Below, piece after piece: positions 8,412-15,975 of a DNA stretch of 64,000 nucleotides. The notes under the pieces are model-generated. The model worked only from the letters and a program-made list of their open reading frames with translations. It did not search any database and was not told where the DNA came from. Origin of the DNA: Lacticaseibacillus absianus (GTDB lineage Bacteria; Bacillota; Bacilli; Lactobacillales; Lactobacillaceae); NCBI RefSeq assembly GCF_013407595.1, contig NZ_JABEKX010000001.1, forward strand, positions 1,072,522 to 1,136,521. The letters are read 5' to 3'. A program made the translations under genes and the position numbers. Within the stretch, counting starts at the first letter, position 1, and every line of letters begins with the position of its first letter.

Positions 8412-8466
8412 GCGCCCAGCGCCGATCGCGAGGTGTGGTATCATGGACCCAATGGGAGGCGAGCGG

Positions 8467-9279
8467 ATGACGAAGATCGCAGTGATGGCGGATGTGCATG
8501 GCAACGTGACGGCATTGGCCGCGGCGCTGGCTGACGCGCAGGCGCAAGGGGCGACGCAGATCTGGTTATTGGGCGACCTGCTGATGCCGGGACCGGGCGG
8601 GGCCGAGCTGTTCGAGTTGATCGCGGCGTACGGGGTGCGGCTCCTGGTGCGCGGAAACTGGGAGGATATCCTGTTCAAGGGGTTGGCGCAGGGGTACACG
8701 GACAACTTCAAGCACCGCTACTTCACACGCTTGGCGCGCTTCATCGGCGCACAGCTGACTCCGGCTCAGCTGGCGACGCTGCGTGCACTACCACTGACGG
8801 CTACGCGCAGTCTCGCTGGTCTGCAGGTCAGCGTGTCACACAACCAGCCGGCGCAGAACTGGGGGCCGGCGCTGATGCCGGCCGCTGAGCAGGCGCACTT
8901 CGACGCGCTGGTCCCGCCGACTGCGGATCTGGCCCTGTACGCCCATACGCACCACCAGCTCCTGCGCTACACCAGCCACGAGCAGCCGATCATCAATCCG
9001 GGTTCGGTGGGGATGCCAGTCGCCAACTGGCCGCGCCACCCTTACGATCACCGCGCGCGGTACGCCTTGATGACGCTAGCGAATGAGCATCTCGGCGACC
9101 TCGCGTTTCGCCGCGTCGATTACGACGTCGCGACAGAGGCGCATCGGGCCACAGAAGCGGGGCTCCCGTACCTCGAGCTCTACCTTGACCAGCTGCAGAC
9201 TGGCACGATCCACACCTACGACGAAGCCGCCTTGACCCGGCTCAACGCGCAATACGACGCGACCGACCCGCTCGCGTGA
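8467..9279 (+). CDS. Metallophosphoesterase, YfcE/diadenosine hydrolase-like
   Basis: ATG 8467 follows GGGAGGCG, giving 270 residues; an upstream in-frame start at 8410 falls inside the gpmA terminator. All motifs of calcineurin-like phosphoesterases are present in order: DVHGN near residue 8, GDLLMPGP near 37, GNWED near 63, and AHTHH with NPGSVGMP in the C-terminal half. These residues bind two metal ions. The family cleaves phosphodiesters or phosphomonoesters, and its substrates in lactobacilli are mostly unknown. It seems to be a single-gene unit. Confidence 0.85.
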   Translation: MTKIAVMADVHGNVTALAAALADAQAQGATQIWLLGDLLMPGPGGAELFELIAAYGVRLLVRGNWEDILFKGLAQGYTDNFKHRYFTRLARFIGAQLTPAQLATLRALPLTATRSLAGLQVSVSHNQPAQNWGPALMPAAEQAHFDALVPPTADLALYAHTHHQLLRYTSHEQPIINPGSVGMPVANWPRHPYDHRARYALMTLANEHLGDLAFRRVDYDVATEAHRATEAGLPYLELYLDQLQTGTIHTYDEAALTRLNAQYDATDPLA

Positions 9280-9348
9280 CACTTTGGGCCTAAAGTCTGA
9301 TGGCACCGCTTGCGCCTTTTGGTACCATGGGCACATGGAGGTGGCGAC

Positions 9349-9654
9349 GTGATCCAGACAACGAACGTGATGACAGACAAAGCGGCGGTGATCGCCGCCG
9401 TCCAGGCCCAGCAGCCGCGGATCCTGCTCGACAACCGCGCCTTGCCTGAAGTGGCGACACTCGTCAGCGTGCCTGCGGTCGCAGGCGGCGCGTCGGATGC
9501 GCAACTCCGGCAGCTGATGCTGGCTAGCGGCGTTGGCGTGATCGCTGCGTACCGCCTGCTGTGGTTCTGGGGGCCCGACACGGTGGACGCGATCCTCAGT
9601 GACTACCGGATCGTCGCCGATGACCTCGAGGTGCTGACGTTGATCAGGCGGTGA
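9349..9654 (+). CDS. Unknown small protein, 101 residues
   Basis: GTG 9349 has GGAGG (9337-9341) seven bases upstream and is preferred over an ATG-less extension to 9310. The product is Ala/Val-rich and soluble, with a segment LMLASGVGVIAAYRLLWFWG that could be a helix packing against a membrane or a hydrophobic core. No family recognised. It is followed by a large palindromic repeat. Confidence 0.55.
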   Translation: MIQTTNVMTDKAAVIAAVQAQQPRILLDNRALPEVATLVSVPAVAGGASDAQLRQLMLASGVGVIAAYRLLWFWGPDTVDAILSDYRIVADDLEVLTLIRR

Positions 9655-9714
9655 GGCCATACGACAGGCGTTTTTGACCCGGCACGTTGCTTGACTAGGC
9701 GGGCACCAAAATAC

Positions 9715-9926
9715 GGGCCTGTGCCATAACGCGGTTTTAGCCCAGAGGATAAGCGCAGTCGCCTGTCAAACCTAAGTTCGGGTTTTGACAGGCGACTGCG
9801 CTTATCCGGCTTACGCTGCCCGTTCGAACGCGGTGAGTGACAGGCAGACATGCGTTAGAAAAGGCGTTGCGTTATGGCGCGTCACGTTCTGGCGTAGTCG
9901 TGCCACTAGAGGTTATGCCACGCCCC
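9715..9926 (-). repeat. Palindromic intergenic repeat, copy A (long form)
   Basis: The ends are inverted: GGGCCTGTGCCATAAC at 9715 and GGTTATGCCACGCCCC at 9911. Inside is a 24-pair perfect stem, 9747-9770 with 9784-9807, extended by CC/GG around the loop TAAGTTCG. Read on the minus strand it matches copies C and E in the flanks, but its stem arm (GGATAAGCGCAGTCGCC...) is different. It lies between convergent genes. It has a ~50-base extra segment (9808-9860) also found in copies D and E. Confidence 0.85.
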
Positions 9927-9961
9927 CTTATTTTGATGATGCCCCTTTGGCCATAGCCCCC

Positions 9962-10957
9962 TCACGCCAAAGCGGCGGTGAGCTCCGCGTCGCACGGCTG
10001 GCCGTGGCGAAACGCCTTTAGGTTGTGCAGCGAGGACTCGACCATGTTGCGCACAGCGGTCTGCGTGTAATACGCGATGTGTGGGGAGAGGATCACGTTT
10101 GGCCTAGCCAGCAAGGCCTGCCACTGCGGGTCGTTGAAGTGCCCACGGTTGCTCAAGGCCAGCAGGTCGCTGGTCTCGTTCTCATAGGTGTCGATCCCGA
10201 CGCCGGCTAGGGTGTGCGCATCGAGCGCCGCCATCACCGCGCGCGTGTCGATCAGATTCGGCCGGCCGGTGTTAATCAGCAAGGCGCCGGGGCGCATCTG
10301 CGCCAACGCGGCGGCATCGATCAGGTGGTGGTTGGCCGGGGTCCCGGGCACGTGAAGCGAGAGGATATCACTTTCGGCCAGCAGCGTCGGCCAATCGACC
10401 GGAGTGAACTGAAGGTCAGCTTCGGCCGGCGGGTGTGGGTCGTAGGCCAGGACGCGCGCGCCGAAGCCGTTGAGCAGGCGGATCAAGACGCGCCCGATAC
10501 GGCCGGTCCCGACGACGCCAACGGTGCAGGCGCCGAGCTCCCGCCCGATGTGCGTGCCGGCGGTCGCATAATCGTTGGCGCGCAAGTCGGCTTGCACGGC
10601 CCCGGTCTGGCGCAGCAGGTAGAGCATGTCAGCGACGGCGAATTCAGCGATCGCAGCGGGTGAGTAGGCCGGCACGTTACTGACGCGGATGCCGTAGTGC
10701 GCCGCGGCGTCGAGGTCGACGTTCTCGTAGCCGGTGTTGCGCAGCGCCAGGTAGCGGATGCCCAGCGCCTGCATTTTGGCGAACACGGCCGGGGCGTAAG
10801 GCACGGTCTGAAAGCAACTGATCCCGTCCGCGCCTTCACTCAGCGTGTCGGGGGTCAAGAAGCGGTGCGTCTGGTGGACGTGATCACCGGTGCGCGCCGC
10901 CCAGTCGTCGAGGTACGGGCGCTCATCGCCGCGCACCCCATAGGCGAGTATCTTCAT
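9962..10957 (-). CDS. D-2-hydroxyacid dehydrogenase (D-lactate dehydrogenase type)
   Basis: The 331-residue enzyme reduces a 2-keto acid (pyruvate or a branched-chain keto acid) to the D-hydroxy acid with NADH in the cytosol. Visible signatures are the Rossmann motif VGVVGTGRIGRVLI near residue 147, the substrate/NAD segment ALLINTGRPNLID with the catalytic Arg, GVGIDTYENE with the Glu, and LSPHIAYYT with the catalytic His. Length agrees with the family (about 330). ATG 10957 is chosen because GGAAGGA precedes it; a longer frame to 11002 lacks a site. It faces the upstream gene across repeat A. Whether it is the main D-LDH or a hydroxyisocaproate dehydrogenase cannot be told. Confidence 0.9.
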   Translation of the reverse strand: MKILAYGVRGDERPYLDDWAARTGDHVHQTHRFLTPDTLSEGADGISCFQTVPYAPAVFAKMQALGIRYLALRNTGYENVDLDAAAHYGIRVSNVPAYSPAAIAEFAVADMLYLLRQTGAVQADLRANDYATAGTHIGRELGACTVGVVGTGRIGRVLIRLLNGFGARVLAYDPHPPAEADLQFTPVDWPTLLAESDILSLHVPGTPANHHLIDAAALAQMRPGALLINTGRPNLIDTRAVMAALDAHTLAGVGIDTYENETSDLLALSNRGHFNDPQWQALLARPNVILSPHIAYYTQTAVRNMVESSLHNLKAFRHGQPCDAELTAALA

Positions 10958-11079
10958 GTCAACAAGTCCTTCCGAGTGGTGATAGAATCTTAAGTGTAGC
11001 ACGTTGACGGGACACCCGCGGGCTTTTTGGTGGAAAATTAAGGAACCGCTTGCGACAATAGAAGGGGGAGGTGAAGCAC

Positions 11080-11304
11080 ATGGGATTACTCGATGACCTG
11101 CGCAAGACCGCGCAGGATGCAGCCAAGAAGGTGACGACCAGCGACGCCTACGCCAAGCTGACCAGCGATGAAAGCAAGGCGGCGTTCAAGGCCGCCGGTC
11201 GCTCGATCAAAAACGGCGTCGTGACCGGGACCAAGACGCTGCGCGACGCGGTGAAGTCCGATTCGACCCCGACAGATCACGACAAGGATGACCTGGAGTT
11301 CTGA
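11080..11304 (+). CDS. Small hydrophilic protein, 74 residues
   Basis: ATG 11080 follows GGGGGAGGTG. The product is Lys/Asp/Ala/Thr-rich and predicted helical (MGLLDDLRKTAQDAAKKVTT at the start, acidic DHDKDDLEF at the end), with no membrane segment. It resembles small abundant stress-type proteins of lactobacilli in composition, but I recognise no family. It stands alone between divergent ldh-like gene and repeat D, which seems to serve as its terminator. Confidence 0.6.
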   Translation: MGLLDDLRKTAQDAAKKVTTSDAYAKLTSDESKAAFKAAGRSIKNGVVTGTKTLRDAVKSDSTPTDHDKDDLEF

Positions 11305-11381
11305 CACCAGGCCCTGGCTGAGTGGATGCCCTGACGGGGGTGACAGGCCCTAGGACACGTCGATGCCGGCACTGTGACTGA

Positions 11382-11510
11382 GATAACGCCACGTTCGGTC
11401 TAACGCCTATCCGCTTGTCACGCACAGCGGTCGAACGGGCCAAGCAGGCTGTTTAAGCGCGGCGCCCTGCCACCCTGAACCTAGGGGTGGCAGGGCGCCG
11501 CGCTTTTTGC
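11382..11510 (+). repeat. Palindromic intergenic repeat, copy D
   Basis: A perfect 20-pair stem, AGCGCGGCGCCCTGCCACCC at 11456-11475 with 11485-11504, encloses the loop TGAACCTAG and runs into five T, so here it can work as a terminator. The 70 bases before it (TCTAACGC, TGTCACGCAC, GGTCGAACGGGC) match the flanks of copies A and E. The stem arm itself is unlike theirs. Confidence 0.75.
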
Positions 11511-11587
11511 GTCCCGCCGCCTCAAGGGCTACCGCTTGTGCCTGCGTGGGGCGCGCGCGTAAGCTGGAAGTAAAAGGGGGCTTCGAT

Positions 11588-12580
11588 ATGATCACACAAG
11601 TTCACACGCACACCGCCGTCGATCTCGCGGCAGTTCGCGCTGCGCAAGCGCGGCTTAGCGCCCATGCGCGCGTGACCCCGCTGATCCCGTCGCGGGTGCT
11701 CAGCGAGACCAGTGGTGGGGCCGTGTTCTTGAAACTGGAAAACTTGCAATTGACTGGTTCGTTCAAATTCCGCGGCGCGTTCAATAAGATCGCGACGCTA
11801 CCGCCGCTGACCCAGCAACGCGGGGTGATCACGGTCAGTGCCGGGAACCACGCGCAAGGCGTGGCCTTGTACGCCCGGCTGCTGGGACTGGACGCGACGG
11901 TCGTGATGCCGCTGAGTGCGCCGCGCAGCAAGCAGGCCGCGACCTGTGGTTATGGTGCGCGTGTGCAGTTGTGCGGGGAGACCTTCGACGCTGCCCGTGC
12001 GGCGATGCAGGAACAGGCGGCCGTCCGCGGCCTGACGGTGGTCGATCCGTACGATGACCCAGCGGTGATCGCGGGGCAAGGGACGATCGGGCTGGAACTG
12101 CTCGCGGCGCTGCCGAACCTCGACACGCTGGTGGTCCCGATCGGTGGCGGGGGGCTGATCGCCGGCATCGCGCTGGTCGCCCGCGCGCTGTCGCCGCACA
12201 CGCGGATCGTGGGGGTGCAGTCGCAGGCGGTGCATGGCATGGCCGCCTCGGTGGCGGCGCGGCAGTTGACGACGCACCGTGACGGGTCGACGATCGCAGA
12301 CGGGACCGCGGTGGCCACCCCGGGCACCCTGACGTTCGCGATGACCCAGGCGCTGGTGGATGACATCGTGCTGGTGTCTGAACTGGAGATCCGGCAGGCG
12401 ATGGCGGTGCTCGCACAGCGCCACAAGGTCGTCGCCGAAGGAGCAGGGGCCTTGACCAGCGCGGCGTTGCTGTTCGACAAATTACCGCCAGGTGTGCGCG
12501 TTGGTAAGCGCATCGCGGCGGTCGTCTCGGGTGGGAATGTCGACTTACCCGTGCTTGCGGCTATTTGTCAGGACGCCTGA
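11588..12580 (+). CDS. ilvA: Threonine deaminase (threonine ammonia-lyase)
   Basis: The 330-residue PLP enzyme converts L-threonine to 2-oxobutyrate and ammonia. The PLP lysine is Lys60 in GSFKFRGA. SAGNHAQGVA binds the substrate carboxylate, and the phosphate-binding loop is VPIGGGGLIAG. The protein ends soon after the catalytic domain and has no C-terminal ACT-like regulatory domain, so it resembles catabolic TdcB or short IlvA forms rather than the isoleucine-inhibited long form. ATG 11588 follows AAAAGGGGG. No isoleucine biosynthesis genes are adjacent, which favours a degradative or 2-oxobutyrate-supplying role. Serine dehydratase side activity is common in the family. Confidence 0.9.
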   Translation: MITQVHTHTAVDLAAVRAAQARLSAHARVTPLIPSRVLSETSGGAVFLKLENLQLTGSFKFRGAFNKIATLPPLTQQRGVITVSAGNHAQGVALYARLLGLDATVVMPLSAPRSKQAATCGYGARVQLCGETFDAARAAMQEQAAVRGLTVVDPYDDPAVIAGQGTIGLELLAALPNLDTLVVPIGGGGLIAGIALVARALSPHTRIVGVQSQAVHGMAASVAARQLTTHRDGSTIADGTAVATPGTLTFAMTQALVDDIVLVSELEIRQAMAVLAQRHKVVAEGAGALTSAALLFDKLPPGVRVGKRIAAVVSGGNVDLPVLAAICQDA

Positions 12581-12672
12581 GCGAGCCGCGTGGGCCGAGC
12601 CTGGCGCGTTCGCCACGACGTGGACTAGTCAGGTCCGAGCGCGGTGCACGCGCGCAGACCCACAGAAGAAGG

Positions 12673-12812
12673 TGGGGCCATAAAGCGGGTTTGGCCCAAC
12701 GTATCAGCATGGCCCCGTGAATCCCCAGAATTTAGGGGGACACGGGGCCATGCTGGTGTGGCGTGGGCGTTGCTTTGTCGCGCGTACGAGTCTGGAATCG
12801 TCGTGAGTCATT
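12673..12812 (-). repeat. Palindromic intergenic repeat, copy B
   Basis: CAGCATGGCCCCGTG (12705-12719) pairs perfectly with 12741-12755; after a two-base bulge TCCCC pairs with GGGGA around AGAATTTAG. Flanks GGGGCCATAAAGCGGGTTTG before and GGGCGTTGCTTTGTCGCGCG after correspond to those of copy A, in the same orientation and more diverged. It lies between two convergent genes. Confidence 0.72.
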
Positions 12813-12838
12813 CTTGGGCTGTCAGTGCGAGGAACGGC

Positions 12839-13822
12839 TCAGATCTCGAATTGAGGCTGGATGTCTTGGCCGTGGTACAGGGCGTAGAGCTCATCGACGC
12901 TTTGGCGGATGGCCTCGACCAGCGGCGCCGGTGCCAGCAGGTGCGCCATGTTGCCCTGACTGAGCAGCCACATCTTGAACGCCTCGCGATACACCGTTGC
13001 TTGGATCGTGACTTTGCGGTGTGCGGGGTCTCGATCGACGATCCGGGCGGTTGGGAGCCAATCGAGCGCGGCGTCGGGCCGGCCCCAGAAGTCGAAGGTC
13101 ACATCGACCTTGGGCCCGGCGGCCATGATCGGGATGTAGCGGCGCAATTCACCTTCCGGGAAGCGCTGCGCGTAGCCGTTGGCCGGCGACTCGCCTTGCT
13201 GAACGCGGTAGCTGAGGATGCGATCGAGCCGGTAGAACCGCTCCTCGCCGCACTGCAAGTCACCGGCGATCAGGTAGAAGTAGTGCTCGGCAAACATGAT
13301 CGCCTTGGGGGCCAGTGTGTGCGTCCGCTGCTTATCGTTGCGTGAGCGGTAGGTCAACTCCACGGTCTGGCCGCGGGTGATGATCATGCTGAACTGCCAG
13401 ACCAACGCGGTCAGCGGTCGGTCATGGTGGAGCGGGAGGTAGTTGAAGACCTCGTTTTGGACCACCCGGTTGATCACCCGGCGTTCGCTCGGCAGGGCGT
13501 TTTGCATCAGCTTGGCGATCAGGCCCTTGGCTTCCACGGCGTTGAGCGCGCGGCTGGCCAGCAGGATCTTGATCAAGACGACCAGCTCGGCGCTGCTGAG
13601 CCCGACACCGGCGGTCTTGAGTGCAAAGGCGTGCGCACGGGCGTCGTACTGGATCTCGTAGCCGATCTCCTCGTGGTCGAACAACGCGTTCAGCTGACTG
13701 ATGTCGCGCTGGATCGAGCGCTCAGTGACGTCAAAGTGTTTACTCAGTTGTTGCTTGGACAGTGGTACGTGCCGCAGTAAGTGCAATAGAATGTAGACCT
13801 GACGATAGCCGCTGTTCGCCAT
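12839..13822 (-). CDS. WYL-domain transcriptional regulator
   Basis: The 327-residue protein has an N-terminal DeoR/HTH_11 winged helix (residues 1-60, LSKQQLSKHFDVTERSIQRD) and a central WYL domain (about 135-215). In the WYL domain, KAIMFAEHYFYLIAGD and FYRLDRILSY give the characteristic aromatic strand pattern. A WCX-type C-terminal extension follows. Such proteins bind DNA and respond to nucleic-acid or small ligands; in many bacteria they regulate defence or stress genes. No operon partner is next to it, so its targets are unknown. It is transcribed toward repeat B. Confidence 0.85.
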   Translation of the reverse strand: MANSGYRQVYILLHLLRHVPLSKQQLSKHFDVTERSIQRDISQLNALFDHEEIGYEIQYDARAHAFALKTAGVGLSSAELVVLIKILLASRALNAVEAKGLIAKLMQNALPSERRVINRVVQNEVFNYLPLHHDRPLTALVWQFSMIITRGQTVELTYRSRNDKQRTHTLAPKAIMFAEHYFYLIAGDLQCGEERFYRLDRILSYRVQQGESPANGYAQRFPEGELRRYIPIMAAGPKVDVTFDFWGRPDAALDWLPTARIVDRDPAHRKVTIQATVYREAFKMWLLSQGNMAHLLAPAPLVEAIRQSVDELYALYHGQDIQPQFEI

Positions 13823-14000
13823 GACCGTTGCCCCCCGATCAGATACCCGCTGGTTTCGACTGCTTTTTACTACATTCTACGCGTCGCCTAGACAAATGGC
13901 GTCTACTAAAACCGAAAAATTAGCTGAAGGCGCCTTCATTGCACTTGCGTTCGGCCAAACGATACGCCGAATGGCAGGATCTACGTTAAATTACCCCTGC

Positions 14001-14070
14001 AAATAAAAAATAAAATAATGTGACGCGCCCCCGTTATCCGCAGCCAGTGGCCGAATAACAGGGGCGCGTC
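14001..14070 (-). terminator. Terminator of HAD phosphatase gene
   Basis: On the minus strand GACGCGCCCC (14070-14061) pairs with GGGGCGCGTC (14031-14022), with an inner GTTAT/ATAAC stem, and then a T-rich tract follows (complement of 14001-14018). Confidence 0.75.
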
Positions 14071-14096
14071 GGGCGGATCAGCTGGACCAATGCGCG

Positions 14097-14903
14097 TCAA
14101 TCTAGCGCTAAGCGGCGCAGGGCGACTGCGATCCCGTCGTGGTCGTGGTCCGCCGTCGTGAAGTCCGCGGCGGCCTGGACCCGGGGCAAGGCGTTGCCCA
14201 TCGCGATGGTGGTCCCGGCAAAGGCGAACATCGTCAGATCGTTCTCCTCGTCGCCGATCGCCGCCACCGCCGCGGGAGGCAGGTCGAGCTGGGCACACAG
14301 CGCCGCCAGCGCTGCGCCCTTAGAGACGTCCGGGTGCATCAGCTCGACGAACTGCGGGCCGGTCCGCACGACATACAGGTGGGCAAATTCGGTGCGGATC
14401 GCGTCGAGCTTGGCGTCTAGTACGGCAGGGGCGCCGACGAAAACGGCCTTGACCGGGGCGAACGTCGGCCCCATCTCGGTGGGGTCGCGGACCAGCACCG
14501 GGGCGTGGTTTTCCATCGCCTGCTGGAGCACGTAGTAATCGACGGTCCGGTCAGCGGTGATGATGGCGGACTCGGCGTCGACCACGTTATGGTGCAGACC
14601 CTTCGTGCGGGCAAAGGCGGTGACGTGCAGATAGTCGGCCGGTGTCAAGGCCGCTCGAGCCAGCAGGCGCCCGCTGACGGTCTCGCTGACGGCCCCGCCG
14701 TTGGTGATCACGTACTGGTCGTCGCCGCTCAGGCCGAGCTGCTCAAGGTAGCGGCTGACCCCAGCGAGCGGGCGGCCACTGCACAAGACGACTTTGGTCC
14801 CGCGAGCGATGGCACGCTGTAAGGCGGCCAGGGTCTTCGGGCTGATAGTGGCGTGGCGGGTCAGTAGTGTGTCATCGATGTCGATCGCGATCAGTTGGAT
14901 CAT
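14097..14903 (-). CDS. Cof-type HAD phosphatase
   Basis: The 268-residue protein opens with MIQLIAIDIDDTLLTRHATI; DIDDT holds the nucleophile Asp and the acid/base Asp of haloacid dehalogenase phosphatases. SGRPLAGV is the motif-II region, a C2B cap lies in the middle, and AAIGDEENDLTMF is the metal-binding motif near the C-terminus. Members dephosphorylate sugar phosphates, nucleotides or cofactors in the cytosol, usually with broad specificity. It is divergent from the efp leader region, sharing the 14904-14972 intergenic DNA. Substrate is not predictable. Confidence 0.9.
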   Translation of the reverse strand: MIQLIAIDIDDTLLTRHATISPKTLAALQRAIARGTKVVLCSGRPLAGVSRYLEQLGLSGDDQYVITNGGAVSETVSGRLLARAALTPADYLHVTAFARTKGLHHNVVDAESAIITADRTVDYYVLQQAMENHAPVLVRDPTEMGPTFAPVKAVFVGAPAVLDAKLDAIRTEFAHLYVVRTGPQFVELMHPDVSKGAALAALCAQLDLPPAAVAAIGDEENDLTMFAFAGTTIAMGNALPRVQAAADFTTADHDHDGIAVALRRLALD

Positions 14904-14972
14904 CTTGGAACCCCTTTCCGGTCATCTCCCCATCGTACCACAGGGCCCCTAGTAAGTTGGCGCAAGTTAACG

Positions 14973-15063
14973 TATAATGAACCGATAGTGCCATCACGTG
15001 CGGTCCCCACTGGACCGCTCAGGCCGGCTTGGACTGGCCGCAACGACGCAAAGGAGCACACGG
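14973..15063 (+). promoter_or_regulatory. efp promoter -10 and structured 5' leader
   Basis: TATAAT at 14973-14978 is a perfect -10 box; no clear -35 is seen at the right distance. The transcript would start near 14985, giving about 185 untranslated bases before efp. The first part can fold into a GCGGTCC/GGACCGC hairpin (15000-15006 with 15012-15018), then a GGCC/GGCC stem. AAAGGAG at 15050-15056 serves the short leader ORF. Confidence 0.6.
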
Positions 15064-15165
15064 ATGTTTATCTTTTTTACCACCTTGGGTCATGCCCTAG
15101 TCATGCCACTCCCGCCACCGCGACGGGCGTTGCTGAACGTTACTCACAATCATAATGAGGAGTGA
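15064..15165 (+). CDS. Putative efp leader peptide with triple proline
   Basis: A 33-codon frame starts at ATG 15064, seven bases after AAAGGAG. The peptide begins [14 protein letters not shown], continues PLPPPRR and ends NHNEE. The three consecutive Pro codons (15112-15120) followed by Arg form a classical stalling motif that needs EF-P for efficient translation, and the next gene encodes EF-P. The stop codon (15163-15165) lies between the efp ribosome site (GAGGAG 15157-15162) and its ATG, so a ribosome finishing the leader would sit on that site. Autoregulation is therefore plausible. That the frame is translated is inferred, not shown. Confidence 0.5.
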   Translation: MFIFFTTLGHALVMPLPPPRRALLNVTHNHNEE

Positions 15166-15170
15166 ATCCA

Positions 15171-15725
15171 ATGGAAGCAGTAGACTTACGTGCAGGTATG
15201 ACCTTCGTTGAAAACGGCAAGCTGATCAAAGTGATCGAGTCCAACCACCACAAGCCTGGGAAGGGCAACACGCTGATGCAGCTGAAGCTGTACGACGTGC
15301 GCGCCGGGAGCACCGTGCAGACCACCAAGCGCCCGAGCGAGAAGATCGAGCTGGCGATCCTTGAGACCAAGCCAGCGCAGTACCTTTACACCCAAGACGG
15401 GGTGGCCTTCTTCATGGACATGGCCAGCTATGAGCAATACGAGTTGCCGACCGAATCGATCGAAGAAGAGCTCAAGTATCTGCTCGAGAACACCCAGGTG
15501 CAGATCGAGTTCTACGGCAGCGAAGTGATCGGGGTGACCCTGCCGACCAGCGTTGAGCTGACCGTCACCGAGACCCAGCCGTCCATCAAGGGCGGGTCGG
15601 TCACCAACGGGGGCAAGCCTGCAACGATGGAAACTGGTCTAGTGGTCAACGTGCCAGACTTCATCCAGGCGGGCGAGAAGCTTGTGATCAACACGGTCAC
15701 CGGCGCTTACCAGAAGCGCGCCTGA
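15171..15725 (+). CDS. efp: Elongation factor P
   Basis: The 184-residue protein has the three beta-barrel domains of EF-P. Domain I carries the tip loop HHKPGKGN, with the modifiable Lys31 that reaches the peptidyl-transferase centre. Domain III contains the C-terminal signature [20 protein letters not shown]. It binds stalled ribosomes between P and E sites and rescues polyproline synthesis. ATG 15171 is preferred over GTG 15162, which would overlap the ribosome site. It is preceded by a leader ORF with its own triple-proline motif and followed by a strong terminator, so it is a single-gene unit. Confidence 0.96.
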   Translation: MEAVDLRAGMTFVENGKLIKVIESNHHKPGKGNTLMQLKLYDVRAGSTVQTTKRPSEKIELAILETKPAQYLYTQDGVAFFMDMASYEQYELPTESIEEELKYLLENTQVQIEFYGSEVIGVTLPTSVELTVTETQPSIKGGSVTNGGKPATMETGLVVNVPDFIQAGEKLVINTVTGAYQKRA

Positions 15726-15733
15726 GGACCTGA

Positions 15734-15760
15734 ACACGCTAGCGACTAGCGTGTTTTTTT
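15734..15760 (+). terminator. Terminator of efp
   Basis: ACACGCTAG (15734-15742) pairs with CTAGCGTGT (15746-15754); seven T follow. Confidence 0.92.
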
Positions 15761-15907
15761 ATGCCTGCCGACGCCCGCGGCCTGAGCGGCCTCGCCGTGA
15801 CGAAAAAACGTTCACCCCACGAACGAACTAGGCGTACGACACCCAGATGAGGTGCTTCACAGGAACGTCTTACGATTTTGTTATTTAACGTGCGCCGCTC
15901 TCTCGGG

Positions 15908-15913
15908 TATAAT
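15908..15913 (+). promoter_or_regulatory. -10 box of deacetylase gene
   Basis: A perfect TATAAT is found 68 bases before the chosen start at 15976; no strong -35 is seen. Its position, only 8 bases before an in-frame ATG at 15922, is a reason to prefer the downstream start. The region 15762-15907 shows nothing else. Confidence 0.5.
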
Positions 15914-15975
15914 TAATTCATATGAGCGATCGGCGAGCACTAGACGCGCGTGACCGCAGAGAGAGGGTGTTGGTC

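Noticed and set aside
8410-8466. Longer N-terminus for the metallophosphoesterase
   Set aside because: The extra codons overlap the gpmA terminator region, and the downstream ATG has a much better ribosome site and starts just before the family's first strand.
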